DNA of 64,000 nucleotides, from the NCBI GenBank assembly GCA_963971425.1, contig OZ020517.1, forward strand, positions 26,058,668-26,122,667, in the 5' to 3' direction. Numbering within the stretch: position 1 is the first letter of the stretch; every line of letters starts with the position of its first letter. The notes beneath the pieces were generated by a model that ran no database searches, was not told the origin of the DNA, and worked only from the letters and a program-made list of their open reading frames with translations. Positions 45,240-57,900 of the stretch are shown piece after piece. The position numbers and the translations under genes are program-made. Origin of the DNA: Bryoerythrophyllum caledonicum. Its lineage: Eukaryota > Streptophyta > Bryopsida > Pottiales > Pottiaceae.

Positions 45240-46023
45240 AAAAATCGTGCAACTATGTGGTGAGAATTAACAATACACTTCAACTTTTGCATAGATCATA
45301 TCATTCTCATATGTTAGAAATTTGAAAACTTGTATGGTAGATGCAACAATTTCCATTTTCTTTCCTGGAGATTTTTTTTTAAACGGACAAAAAATCGAAT
45401 TTGTATTAAATTTAGAATTAATTAAAGCTTTGCTACTCTATTTGTTACACTAAACCGCTCCACTATTTGTGTATTTTACTAGAAAAAAACTGTAACTTTT
45501 GAACCATGAGTTGTATTTCTATGAAAATTATGTCTATAGAAAGCTAATAAAAAGTTGCCCAGTCAATAAAAAATCTCAAAAAATCATGCCTAAATTTGAG
45601 GTCATGGGACCTTATCCAAACTCAAAATGTCCCCCGAAGGTACATTGGGCCTTGAGGGGTTAAGGGTTAAATGTAAGCTGGAAACCGAATGTACATGCAC
45701 GTATTTTACCTTGTAGGATATTTAAATTTTATTGAAATTTAGCAAGCATGTTACACCATGGGATTGTATATTCTTCAACCAACATCTTTCATTCAATATG
45801 TGAACTTTATCATGTTCAAATAGGACACCATACATCTAGAATATTGTAGCCATCAGTGGCACCTTCTAACGTTTAAGGGTTAAGCAACAATTAGGAACCG
45901 TATGTATATATATGCATGTATTTTACTTTGTAATATACAAAAATTGTATTGGAATTTAGTAGACTAACATCCTTGGATTGAAAATCATTCAACTTACATT
46001 TATGCATTTGGAGGTCATTTCAA
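45240..46023. repeat. Repeat units related to 46573-46830
   Basis: The stretch at 45780-45870 (CATCTTTCATTCAATATGTGAACTTTATCATGTTCAAATA, given here as position only for its longer match) recurs at 46005-46620 around a MITE and, inverted, at 46745-46830. TTAAGGGTTAA strings mark unit edges near 45660 and 45885. Confidence 0.45.
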
Positions 46024-46572
46024 TAAGGTAGAGGCACCAAATTCCGATCACTTAAGCCAATTGGGGACTCAAATGACATTGTATGTAAAAAACATGTATG
46101 TAGAAAGATGCGGAATTAGGAATGAAACTCAACAAATATTTTTTCAAATTTAATCACAAAGATTTGGAATTGATATAGAATTCAAAAAGCCCAAAAACCA
46201 CCGGAGCCCGTAATTAAACTGTAGAGTAGGTGAGATTTAGTCTCTCTTTTGCCCAATGCCAACAAGTAAGAGTGAGTAAATGAGAAAAGACATGCCATGG
46301 ATAACTAACTCATGGAGGGTACCCAATGTCGATTGACCTTGTTCAACTTTTGAAGCAAGGCCAACAATGAGAGCTCAATCGAGGTGGAGCAATCCAAAAT
46401 TGCACAATTCATGATCCAATGCCGATAATGATTGGGGTTTTCAAATTTTGAGTTATTGATTTTGGGTCACTTCATGCACCATTTCATGCATTTACCATTT
46501 TCATGCACCATTCCATGCATACTCTACTTATTGGAATTGGGTGGCCGATTGGAATTGGGTGCCTCTACCTTA
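46024..46572. mobile_element. TA-type MITE, intact copy 3
   Basis: 549 bp including TA at each end: left AGGTAGAGGCACCAAATTCC, right GGAATTGGGTGCCTCTACCT. An empty site exists nearby: the inverted copy at 46745-46830 reads CATTTCGATATGTGAACC, which matches CATTTCAA-TA joined to TA-AATGAACC after removal of the element, proving a TA target duplication. Confidence 0.85.
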
Positions 46573-46830
46573 AATGAACCTTATCATGTTCAAATACAAC
46601 ACCATATATGTAGAATACTACGACCACCAATGACACCAGTGGCATGAAATAAGAGAATGAACAATAATATGATACATAGAGAAAGTACTATTCCAAAATA
46701 CCAATACGCAAGATTCAAATTGAACTGTTCAAGGTCAGAACGACCCAGTGGTCGCCACAATATTCTACATGTATTGTGTTGTATCTGAACATGATAAGGT
46801 TCACATATCGAAATGAGCTCCAAATGAAAG
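46573..46830. repeat. Large inverted repeat beside the MITE
   Basis: ATGAACCTTATCATGTTCAA at 46573 and its complement near 46785-46805 bracket a spacer of about 100 bp. The arms extend over about 70 bp with mismatches. Confidence 0.6.
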
Positions 46831-47084
46831 ATGTGAGTTAATAAATCACCATTAATCCAATTAAGAATACGTTCACAAAAATCAACACCATCACTATCCA
46901 ACATCAATGTCCATACTTCTACACAAACAAAAACTTGAAAATAACCAAACTCAAAAATAACCAACGAGAGTTATAGGACACCCCTGAAAACCTCTCAAAA
47001 ACACACATTTAACCTTTACATATCATTGTTTGGAATTGAGCCCTATGACTCCAGATGGTCCTTGGTTCCTAATTACTAGATACA

Positions 47085-47225
47085 TAGTGTCTACCTTTGA
47101 GAGGACGGAGTAGTTCCATTCAACTAAACGTGTGTCCGGTGCACATGGATTTAGTGGTGGAACAAACAGACACTTTACTCACTCCGGCCTCCTCACGAGG
47201 ACCGGAGTTCTTCTTCTTCTTCTTG
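47085..47225 (+). repeat. SINE-like dispersed repeat, copy 3
   Basis: 141 bp with TAGTGTCTACC start, AACAGACACTTTACTCAC block, hairpin CCGGCCTCCTCACGAGGACCGG and TTC-repeat tail. The stem sequence differs from copy 2 while pairing is mostly kept. Confidence 0.57.
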
Positions 47226-48282
47226 TTAGAAGAAGAATCTTCAATCCAAAAGTGTATGGAGCTTGCTAAACATGAGAACATTTTTAGTATGATACAGAAT
47301 GCAATACGTGCCTGTACATACGGTTCCCAACGGACATTGAAAGGTCAAAACCGCTAGTCCTCCCAAAAAGCCATCATCTAAACGCGGCATACATTGAAGC
47401 GGCGTACAAGTGAAGAGTAGGGGTTGAGGAGCAGCAAAGCGAAGGTCCGCGATCTGCGGCCGTAACCTCACCTGAAACAGGCATGAGAATCAGGTCAAAG
47501 TGGAAACCCCAACTGAACGCAGACCCGGTTTACCCAAATCGGGCGCTGTCCTGCCAACTCTCAGGACATGACTTGGCTCCCGTGCTGGCACGATTGTCGG
47601 ACCCCGCCCCAGTGGCAGCCTCCCACGTCAGCTCCCCGCTGCACTGGCAGCAAACCATGTGCCAAAAGTCCACTTGGGCTCACCCCCTCGCCCCCCTAAC
47701 TCAAGGGACCCCCACCGATTCCGTCCCCCAGCGCGGGCCTACTTTACTGCTCCTTGGACTGCGACCTCTCGCCAACTTGTTAATCATTGGTCGTCCACCG
47801 ACGCGGGTTCGACTTCTGTCTACGCATCCGCAGCGGGCAGACGCTTCTAGACGAGAACACGGCTTTGGTGCGTGTTCCGAGTTTGAAATCAGCTTCGGAG
47901 GAGAAGCTTCACTGCATCAGGAGCTTCTAGTTATTATTTGCTTGTTTTGCTTTACACTGTTGAGAGAGCTTAGGTTCTAGAAAGGGAGATTGGGAGAATG
48001 GCACTGGGCCTGGACGTGGTGAGTGTTCCTTGATTTTCTTTTCTTTTCGGTGTGTTGCAGGGGGGAGTTGGTTTTCTGGAATGTCGATTTGAGAGTCCGG
48101 TAGCGAGCCTGGTTCTTTGGTGTTGTTTCTAATGGGTGCGATTTGAGAGTGCAGCACTGAGCCTGCTGGTTGTTTGGTTGATATGGGTTCAATGAGAGTG
48201 TACCCTGATTCGTTTTTTTTGCTGTTTTGCTGAACCCACTTGCAGATTTGAGAGTATGGTCAGGTGGTAGAGGTGGGTGGCA
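47226..48282 (+). promoter_or_regulatory. Upstream region and leader of the GT47 gene
   Basis: GC-rich from about 47500. A possible 5' UTR intron lies between GTGAGT at 48019 and an acceptor TTGCAG near 48060, and another acceptor-like TTGCAG lies at 48241-48246. A 165-aa ORF at 47483 has low-complexity Pro/Ser content and no recognisable domain; I do not call it a gene. Confidence 0.35.
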
Positions 48283-49674
48283 ATGGAGATCTCCAAGTCG
48301 TGGACGAAGACGTACAGGGGCCAGGGTTTGAGGAAGAGATACGCGTCCAACTGTTTGATCGTGCTGTTGGTCATCCTGGTGACGACATGGATCTGCCCTA
48401 GCCCCGGAACCGTGTATCCGCCGTCACAGAGCCAGGAGCCATTGCAGCAAGACGCTCATGACGTTCACGACGCCTGCTACGGCCGCAGGATCCACATGTA
48501 CGACATGCCGGAGGTTTTCAACATCAAATTGCTGGAGTATTGCGACGGGCGCCTCGTGTCCTGGATCCGCTTTTGCAAGCACTACCTGAATTTCGGGTTC
48601 GGGGAGGCTATGAACACGACCTTCCTCCGCGAGGATTGGTACAGAACGGACGCGTACATGCTCGAGGTGATGTTCTACGAGCGGATGCGGAGCTATGACT
48701 GTCTGGTGGATGCGCCAGGGGAGGCCGACATCTTCTTCGTGCCGTTATTCGCCGGGCTGGACGCGCTGCCGTATCTGTATGACGATGCGAAGATGATGGA
48801 GAAGCAGGGGCAGACGGTGGTGTCGTGGCTGCGGGGCAATGCTGCGCGGTGGTGGGCGCGCTATGGCGGCGCGGATCACTTTGTGATCGCGGGGCGAACC
48901 GCATGGGATTTCCACATTCCGAAAATGAACAACTGGGGCACGCACCTCTTCGCTGTCGACGAGTTCCGGAACGTGACTTTCATGGTGCTGGAGCGCGTGC
49001 CGTCGCGTGAGCGTGAGCAGGCGATTCCGTACCCGGTAGGGTTTCACCCCGCGTCGGACGCGAGCCTGGCGGCGTGGATCCAGCGCGTGCGGAGCGCGAA
49101 TCGGAGCGCGCTGTTCTCTTTCACGGGCGCGCTGCGGCCGCAGCGCGAGGACAGCATCCGCGGGATTTTATCCCAGCAGTGCGTGAACGCGTCAGCGGCG
49201 TGCTCCCGCCTCGACTGCGCGCAGGTCAGCTGCAGCCATAACCCGGAGCCAATCTACGAAAGCCTCCTGCACGCAGATTTCTGCCTGCAGCCCCGTGGCG
49301 ACACCGCGACGCGGCGATCCACGATCGACTCGATTGTCGCAGGTTGCGTCCCGGTTTTCTTCCACGAGCACACGGCCGAGAAGCAATACATGTGGCATTT
49401 CCCGGAGGATTACAGCTCTTATTCCGTGTTCGTTTCTGAGAAGTGCGTGCGGAACGGGACGTGCGTTGTGAGCGATATCTTGGCCCGGATCTCGCGTCCG
49501 GAGGTGCTCCGGATGCGGGAGAAGCTCATCTCCATGATTCCCAGTGTGGTGTACCGGCATCCCGCGGCTGTGAACTTCACGTACAGTGACGCGTTCGACT
49601 TGACGATTGAGGGCATGAGCCGGAGGGTGGCGTCGCTCAGGTACAACGCCACGGTCTCCTCGAGCTCGGAGTAG
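48283..49674 (+). CDS. Exostosin-family glycosyltransferase, GT47 clade A (MUR3/KATAMARI1-like)
   Basis: Single-exon ORF of 463 aa from the ATG at 48283 (upstream in-frame GTG not used). A short basic cytoplasmic tail is followed by a signal anchor at residues 21-38 (NCLIVLLVILVTTWICP), so it is a type II Golgi membrane protein. The lumenal domain shows the clade A landmarks: CYGRRIHMYDMPEVFN, GRTAWDF, FSFTGALRPQREDSIRGIL, a Cys-rich stretch, FCLQPRGDTATRRSTIDSIV, AGCVPVFFHEHT and YSVFV. Family knowledge: these enzymes transfer galactose or related sugars onto xyloglucan side chains from nucleotide sugars. The exact sugar and acceptor cannot be read from sequence. Several NxT/S glycosylation sites are present. 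Ends at a TAG in the expected place. Confidence 0.93.
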   Translation: MEISKSWTKTYRGQGLRKRYASNCLIVLLVILVTTWICPSPGTVYPPSQSQEPLQQDAHDVHDACYGRRIHMYDMPEVFNIKLLEYCDGRLVSWIRFCKHYLNFGFGEAMNTTFLREDWYRTDAYMLEVMFYERMRSYDCLVDAPGEADIFFVPLFAGLDALPYLYDDAKMMEKQGQTVVSWLRGNAARWWARYGGADHFVIAGRTAWDFHIPKMNNWGTHLFAVDEFRNVTFMVLERVPSREREQAIPYPVGFHPASDASLAAWIQRVRSANRSALFSFTGALRPQREDSIRGILSQQCVNASAACSRLDCAQVSCSHNPEPIYESLLHADFCLQPRGDTATRRSTIDSIVAGCVPVFFHEHTAEKQYMWHFPEDYSSYSVFVSEKCVRNGTCVVSDILARISRPEVLRMREKLISMIPSVVYRHPAAVNFTYSDAFDLTIEGMSRRVASLRYNATVSSSSE

Positions 49675-51354
49675 CAAAGTTGCAGCAACAGTTTTGGTCG
49701 TTCTATGTACATGGGAGGCAAGCATCCGTCTTCGTGATATGGCAGATGAGATTTTAGTTTTTCTTCCTTCCGACATCATGAGATTGAGATGGGAGTTGAG
49801 CGCAATTGCCTCGAACCTAGGATGGATTAGGGAAACATTGGGTTGAAGTGGTGCGGCGCTCTTCCCAACCACTTTGTAGTATACATTTCCTGAATTCAGG
49901 CTCCTCACTCTCGCAGACGGAGGGAACTCTCCACTGAGTTTTTCCTGTTTGCTCTAGTCAATACTGGAATAACCTCAGAGTGATGATCGTGTCACTTGGA
50001 ACTACACAAGTTCTATACAGAGGTTGAGTTGATGCGACGAATGTAAATCCAGGTTTTCAACGAGAGTACTTTCACATCATGTGAGTCCTTGTTCGCGTTC
50101 TGATCGTAGTGCAGATGGATGGCATCATTTTTGTCACCTTCTCGGTCGTCTGTGTATCTAGTTGTCCAGCCTTTTTCTACCATAGAATAATGGGGGTAAA
50201 TGGTGCGTGTTCTCAATCTCGGTCGTTCAGTCGCTTTCCTTTTGCACAATGTACTCTTTATGTAGCGTGAGCATATTGAATGTGAGCGTAATTATGAGTA
50301 ATAATTTAATTGTCCAGTCTCTTTCCCACGCTACCGCTTGTACACAATATGAGCGTGTCCAATTTCAGTAGGTGGAGAAATAATGGCATCCCCAATGAAT
50401 TGTGCCCGAGGTTGTAACCATGTCGCAGGTGTCCGAACTTAGTATGAAACTTAGTACCCCCTTGAAAACGCTCATGTTAACAGACCTCGATGATGGATAT
50501 GAAACTTACGGACAGTTGCAGCTTTGCCTCTCAGTCTGTTGAATTTGTAACCGGTATGAGCGGGAAAGATAGGCATTTCAATGCCTGGGTTGATGAGGAA
50601 GTCTTGATGGTTGTAACTTAATCCTATACTTCGCATTGGACTGTGTTAGTTTTGGGGAAGAAACCCTCTGGACAACGAAAATGACCCTGTGCCTTGCTCA
50701 TAGAAGAAGAGGACCAACAATAAATCCTTTTCATACACTGATTACACTCGTGGAGTCTTTGGCTGCTGCATTTCCACACTACGCCGACCATCCAACACAT
50801 CCTCATTGAACATCAACTCCAGCCATCATTCCAGCACCTCTCACAATATCTCTACATTATACGCAGGCTCAACGATGGCTTCAATGAACTCTTTATTTTC
50901 ATTAAAGAAACGTATTGAAGGGTATTGCACAAAGAACTGTATCTTGTCGCCACTGCATATGAGCAGCAAGCAGTGTAAACACGCCTCTGAGGAGAAGAAG
51001 ATACAACTAAAGCTACACGTTTTCTATGCTGCCAACCGGTTTTGTCATGGACTCATAACTTACTCAGGACGAGTACTGATCAAACAATCCTTATCAGTTC
51101 ACATCGTGCACTGATATCTGTCAAGTGATACTAGTCTGATGCTTTTAATACACGCCGTAAAATTCACTAGAAACAACGCTGTATTCATGAGAAGGTTGTT
51201 GGTGCAACTGGTTCACTGAGCTCGCCTCGTAGTTTCCGTCTCAGGTGTCGCTCTCAGGCAGCTGTGTGTACGAAATGTATCAAAGAACATACTGTATACT
51301 CCACCCCGGAATTCCTCTCTCTCTTCCGCCCTTGTTTCCCTTGGATTTGCAGCT
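49675..51354. other. Spacer between GT47 and DGAT2
   Basis: 3' UTR of GT47 followed by intergenic DNA and the DGAT2 promoter. A 102-aa ORF at 50806 lacks domain or codon support. Nothing else is supported. Confidence 0.4.
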
Positions 51355-54300
51355 ATGGCGCTTCCCGTGGTGAATCTCAAGCGCTTCGTGGCGCTGTACA
51401 TGATGGTGGGAGGCTTCCACACCAACTTCCTCATACTCATCGTCTGCCTCTCGCAGTTGCCTCGCGTCTGGGCCATCACGTCAGTCAATTCTCTCCATCG
51501 ACTGATCTATACACTGCTCTCCGTATCACTCTCGATCATTCCCTGAGGTTGCCGTGTTTCCCTGCGATTTTTAGCCATGATTCCATGATGTGTAATGGTC
51601 CTTACGACTCCCTTGGTTTGTGTTGGCAGAGTGCTGGTGGTGTGGATCACATTTGCGCTTCTTCCAGTTGAGTATGGGAGTCCCTTGGGATCCATGATCG
51701 CCAGGTACGCACCGGCATGATATTCCTGTTTCTGACCTGCATGTTGTTCTTTGTAGGTGACATGTGAATTTTTAGCATGAGGCGCATATATAGCAGTGAG
51801 ATCTTTAGGTGATGCCCACCAGAAGAAGCTGATTCTTGTAGTGGGTTATGGGAGATAAGAATTTACATGGAAGGACACTAATTTCTGTATGCATGGTTCG
51901 TGGTATGGTACCTGATTCAGATTTATAATTAAGCATGCAACGGATTACTTTCCAATCGAGGTGATTTTCGAGGACAGAGACGCCTTTGATCCAGATCAGG
52001 CACATGGTGAGCCCTGTTATCCATAATTTCTCTACATTTTATGTGCATACCTTGAACACGCATTTCATCAGATGATCGGCTTGAGTCAACATGAGATTAT
52101 ACTCGGCATAAGAATATTACCTTGAGTTGATTGCCACAGCGTACTCATCGGATTCAGTTGTGTAGTGATTGTGGCAGAACCGCATTCTGTGTTTCCGCTT
52201 GGAATTATTGCTCTCACTCCTCAAATCGGTGTGTTCCCAATTCCCAAGGTTCGAGCCCTGTCGAGCAAAGCGGTAAGATACTCATCGTTCCAACCTCTGA
52301 AATCATTTATATCAAACTCAGTGAGCTGGTTCTGGTACTGTGAGAAACACATGGGCCAGCCCCTGATATGCAAGTAGAATTGAGAAAAGAGTGTGTAAAA
52401 CGACGTCAGATTTTCATGTCGCCGGGTGTGCGGGAGATCTGGACGTGGATGGGGGCTGCGCCGGTCACAAGAGATTCTTTCCTGGGCTTGCTTCGAAAGG
52501 GGATCAGCTGCATCATCGTCCCCGGAGGCGTGCAAGAGTGTCTGCACATGCAAAAGGGCCGTGAGGTAACAACATGTCACTAACCTCCCTTGGAAAGTGC
52601 GGTTCCAGCGATCCAAATTCAAGAGCTTTTCAAAATCTCTAACCACTACTAGAAAGATGGGATGAGGCGACCAACCAAGGACTCTATCAAACAGTGACTA
52701 GCTCTGGCATAGGTTGCCACTGTTTGGTTTTCTCAATGGTCATCTCACACCATCATTCTACAAGGGCACAAAGGATACCACTTTCCTTCCTTTCTTTGGA
52801 AATTCATGATCGCTTCCAGAGGTATTCGATTGTCATGAGTAGAATTATCCAATGCGCTTCATGATAAAGACTTTAGTGAACTTGCATTGAATTGGAGCAG
52901 TTTCTTGTTGGCGATCAAACAGAATGAATACGTGATATTGTGTAAATATAAGGATATTGGCAGGTGATATATTTGAAACAGAGATTTGGCTTTGTTAAAA
53001 TCGCCATGGAAACTGGGTCGCCACTCATACCTACTTTTTGCTTTGGTCAGGTAATTTCTCCGAGTCTTTGGATGGTGTTCAATGCCCCCTCTGTCTTGTA
53101 ATAGGGTTTAATATGTAGTTTGCATTTATGCTCTTGTGCCAGAATCTGATTTTTTTGAAAAATTTATTGCATGATTGTAGAGGGTTTCTCATAAGTTCCA
53201 TGTGCGTTTCAGAGCAATGCTTACAATTGGTGGAGGCCCGCTGGCAAGTGGTACATCCAACTCTCCCGTGCCATTGGTTGCTCCCCTCTTCTGTTTTGGG
53301 GAAAATTTGGGTATAGTTCCACCTCCTTTCTACATTTCCCCCACTTTCTCTTGGTAATTGATCATCTCAGTGTTTAGAGTTCATGTTACTATTTATACCG
53401 TAACCAAATAGGAGGTTCATCTTATTTGAAAACTCAATGGTGAATAATTTAGGAAGTTATTTCTGAATTCGAAATCATAAACGACAGCGATGATCAGACA
53501 TTAAACAAATATTCAACAGAAATGATCTTGCTATCTGGAGAGGATATGTGGAAACTGAGAAGAGAATATTATCATGTTTCCTCTTCAATTTGAGAACATA
53601 CAATCAGTTACAACGCCAATGGATGGATTTAGTTAAGATTTTAAAGTACTCTGCTATTGATATTGATTGTAAACCCCACTAATCTACCTATATAAAAGGC
53701 GTCAGTCTGTCTGTCCGCCGCTCCTTGTCACGTGACCTCTAGATTTGCCATTTGAATCAAATGTGCCCTTTGAATTGAATGTGAAAATCAAAAGAATCCT
53801 CCATATGAGTTTTAAAATTGTATTATGTATCAAAAAAAGAAAAAGAAAATCATAATTTCCAACATATTGAAACTACACAATATACTACCTCGGGTACATA
53901 AAATAAATGATAGTTATATTAAGACAATAACACATACATGAAATAAATAATGGGTATTTAAAGTGAATAATAGGTGTATATAGTACATAATTCGTATATA
54001 ATGGGAAAATTTGATTTTTGCATTTACATACGTTTATTTAACTTGGGATTGCCCCGGCTAGTTGATGACAACGGGGATGTACTAGTTGATTTATAAAAGC
54101 TGTAAATTTTACTCTTGATGAATATTTTTACCAACTATGTTTGCAATGATAAAGAGAGTGGAGCTCTCACTAAAAAAAAATCTTAAAAAAAATTAAAAAA
54201 TCATAGCATCTCCAAATCAATTAGTGTGGTTCTACTGAATAGCAATATTAATGTAGAGGTTATAACTTAGCAGGGTTTATCTTATCTGAGGGACGATTGC

Positions 54301-54671
54301 ATTTATCTCTTTCTGGCATTCGTGCAGACCCATTCCGTTTTCAACACCTATGCACTACGTTGTGGGAAAGCCAATTGCAGTCCCTGTAAATGCCAACCCT
54401 TCACGCGAGGAGGTAGTCTCAGTTTTTATTCTTAGTTTGATTACTTTACTGTCTAGTTCATGCCAATCACTTCACATCGCTCTAGATAGACGATGTCCAT
54501 TTTAACTGTGTTCACAAAATGACAATCAAGCCTGGTTGAATCGATTCTAACAAGTTTTTAAATTTTCAGGTGGCTATGGTTCATGGACAATTCATAGCTG
54601 CTTTAGAGGCTCTATTTGAGAAATACAAACATGGACTGGGATTTGGCGATATCACTCTAGAGATACTTTGA
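51355..54671 (+). CDS. DGAT2: Diacylglycerol O-acyltransferase 2 (DGAT2)
   Basis: Nine exons join in phase with GT-AG introns: 51355-51479, 51630-51704, 51921-52006, 52166-52272, 52410-52565, 52964-53050, 53213-53310, 54328-54412, 54570-54671 (TGA), giving 306 aa. The N-terminus has two hydrophobic segments (residues 8-35 and about 42-60), then [10 protein letters not shown], the catalytic EPHSVFP (variant of YFP-EPHS), [54 protein letters not shown] and [16 protein letters not shown]. Reaction: acyl-CoA plus diacylglycerol gives triacylglycerol, in the ER membrane. Length matches plant DGAT2. The seventh intron (53311-54327) is long and carries repeat insertions. The gene converges on the Moco sulfurase gene, 259 bp apart. 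Confidence 0.95.
53683..54062 (+). mobile_element. Possible non-autonomous Helitron in DGAT2 intron 7
   Basis: A 5' end TCTACCTATATAAAAGGCG preceded by A, and a 3' end CCCCGGCTAGT followed by T, fit the Helitron rules (TC start, CTRRT end, insertion between A and T, no target duplication). 380 bp, AT-rich inside, non-coding. A clear subterminal hairpin is not visible, which weakens the call. Confidence 0.35.
54084..54165 (+). repeat. Dispersed repeat shared with 10605-10690
   Basis: TTGATTTATAAA followed by GATGAATATTTTTACCAACT is present in both places with substitutions between. Located in DGAT2 intron 7, directly after the Helitron-like element. Confidence 0.55.
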
Positions 54672-54930
54672 AAAAGCTGTAGTCTTGATGACTTTGGGAA
54701 AAATGCATTCAGGTATGTAGATACTTTTCTATGCATTATGAAACACATCCCATTTTATAATGAAGGGCCATCACACCTGCATCTTGCACTTCTTTACATA
54801 ACATCAAGGTGTAGGATACTATGTCCATGTGGGACCTGTAGTGATTGTCATATAGTTTAGCGTAAAATGCTGCCACAACTATTATACACGTGTATATACT
54901 TTCTGCCAAAGAGTTTAGGAGAGTGGTTAA

Positions 54931-57900
54931 TTATCTCTTCATAACAGTGACACTAGAACCTACAGATAACAGCCGTGGGTACCTTGCTCTGAGCCACTTC
55001 GTATACTCTATGTCTATCTCGTTACAGAGCGTGGAGTTAGAATTATGCACGTCATAATCATCTTGCTCGAGGAGAACGCCAAACGTTATCTGTCCCTGTA
55101 CACATGAAAATGAGAATGAGAAATTAGAGTTAGGGTGAGGCAAAGATACCAACAGTTTTGACCTATATTCTCATTTTTCTGTAGAATCCGCCCCAAATAT
55201 CTATAATCAGCTCAAAATTCACAGTTAGCATTTGAAAAAATTGTGTACACCAAGGTACCTTTCGGCGACGATAGGATGCTAAAGTAGCCAGAGGCTGATT
55301 CGATTCACGAAGTCCTGTGGATTGATCAATGTTCACCATTTGACACCGATTACAGCCTCCCACAACCTGCCATCACCAGGCACTCACGTTACTCTCTGTT
55401 GAAATCCAATCCTTGCATGAGTTCCGGGAGGCAAGAAGAGGGTGGTTGTACCCCAAATGTTTGGCTGCATATGTCAATTCTGTGCCAACTGTCCTCGTCC
55501 TGAGCATCGCCTCCGGACACCACAATATTCGGCCTGAAGCGCGATGCGTCCACTGAAGCCATATCCTCATTCTCATCATCTGCACGTAAAGGATGTTTTT
55601 AGTAAAACCATATGCTGACTTAACCAATAAAAAAATTCTTGAATTTGGTGGAGATAGTTGGTACTCTCATAACAGCAAAAGTTGAACTCACCAGCATGAA
55701 GAGATGCAGCAACTCGACGATTCAGCTCGTCGACACTTGCCTTGGACACAAGCAAGAGCTGGCCCTCATTAGCAAAATTCAATTCACGTGTACTATTATC
55801 ACTTCGTGAAGAACCTGATCGCTTTCTTCGGGATTTCAATGAAGACACTTTTGCTTCTTTCCTCACAAGGGTGCACTGGACCCCAAGCGCTTCCGTGAAC
55901 CATGTCGACACCTCTTCTCCATAACTATTGCCTTCCAATCTGTCAACAGACCCTCACTCATCATCAGCACAAACAAAAACCTTACCCCTAGATACTAGAT
56001 TCATCACATGAGTAGAGAAAAAACCAGTACAATGTGAAACCCGCCAATCAATAACGAACATGGCCTTACAAGGAACTTTCTCCCTACACCCGAAGGAGCT
56101 AGGATTTTTGGAAATTATGGAGGTGAGGTAAAAAGCATGAGAGGTGAACCTGTTTCCACAAAGCTTTACACCATTGATGACGGAACATTCGGGATTTGCT
56201 TGTAATGAGATGGCTAACTCCCGTTGCAAGTTGGGTGACTTCACGTGCATTATGTCACATTTCAAGTCGATTGATATCTGAATTGTGCACAATAATGGCA
56301 GCTTCTTTTGCGTGAGAACGTCGCCATTTGACCTCTGGATCATCCACTCACGATCGTACAAGAGTCCTGCAGATAGTTTCGAAAGTTGAGTGTAAGTGAG
56401 TTGATTGCAACTCAGCTCTTTTCTACAGTTAATGAAGTGAAGACGAGGTGATAAACCTCACCAGAGTTACTAAGTGGCCAAATACTTGTGCTGAAACCGC
56501 CGCAAGATTTGATTGGATAAACCACCAAATTCTCCACCTTGATATCTGCATCTGACTCCAGAGCGTCCTTCTTATTGTTATTGGTGAGATTAGACTCCAG
56601 CTCTTGCTTTGATGCCTCTGCACAAAGTCAATATATGTAGCTGCTTTAAAGTACAAAGAAGTCTTAAGAAACTTGATTATTATTTCCAACTATTTGCTAC
56701 AAACTATAGCATCAAACGCAAGAAACTTGGTTTGAGACATTGCAGAAGTGAGCAAAAGAGGAGTGGATTTGAACCAGTACCGGGTGCCATTGTAGGAGAA
56801 ATAGAGCTTGATTTATTTACTTCAATGGTCGTGTTTGTTTCAGCAAAGTACTTAATAATAAACTTCGTGACTGCCTGTAACACGACAAACAGAGGCGAGG
56901 TTAAGTTTACACCTTGGAACAAAAAAAACGAACAGGTATCCTGCTTCGTAAGTCAATGGGATCTTCTTACCCAACAATCCTCAAATGTAGACATATAACC
57001 AAAAGAAACTCGGACTGCTCCAGTAGGTCGACCATGAATTACATCTTGGTCATCCCAACACACATGTCCAGCCTGCAACAAATCACTACAACAACGTCAG
57101 AGCTAATCTTCAGTTACTTCCGAAAACACTGTGTGTCAATACTCATACCTCAAAATTTGAGAGGAGGTCTTGCTGTGAGAGCCCTAGATATTTTGCACAT
57201 GCACCTGGATTGCAGAAACAGCCAGTCTGTACAAGGGAGATAAAAACACCACAGAAAGTAAGCTGACTAAACAACACATGAGAAAAAGGCCACCAATAGC
57301 ATAAAATTTGGCAAAATGATTCAACCAATGAGCCAACATACCCGAAGTTGAATGTTTTCAAGTGCAGCGAGTTTCTCGACTTCACGATGGCCTACCCACG
57401 ACCCATCCGCTCGCTTCAGATTGAAAGTAACAACAGGTCCTTGATTGCAGCCTTGGCCCCAATATTTCTACAAACGGTGACCATATAACGACGTCAATTA
57501 ACACGGAAACCTCCCAACTAGCAAGAGTACACGTTCTAAATAAGCGAAAGGAGGCTTACCACATGTTCAAGGCCATGGTTTCCATGCAAAACACACACGG
57601 CAGCTCCATTCCCGTGCGTTAAGCCGGCCAGAGTACTTGCAAAATAACTGGTTAATGCCCCTGTGTGCCTGAACAACAACTCACAGCAGGAAACATGCAA
57701 GTGAATAGATGAATGTAGTTGAGATCTCCTGAGGTTTGAGAAGAGCAAAATATTAGATTACATCACGAGCCGTAGCTTAATAGTATCAAGGCAAGTAAGG
57801 TGTTTGTCTGTTGCAGTCTTACATGTTTAGGTTTGGCAGTTGGAGGCGGTCGATAGATGCGAAGCCATGACGGAGCGCAGCGATTCCCAGGAACGAGGCG

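Noticed and set aside
47483..47980. 165-aa ORF upstream of GT47
   Set aside because: Pro/Ser-rich, no recognisable domain, better explained as promoter or leader sequence.
49192..49908. 238-aa minus-strand ORF over the GT47 gene
   Set aside because: Antisense shadow of a GC-rich coding exon.
55393..55451. Longer Moco sulfurase exon ending near 55393
   Set aside because: That donor gives the wrong phase for the next exon and adds a non-family insertion; the donor at 55451 joins TFG to VVGGCNRC in phase.
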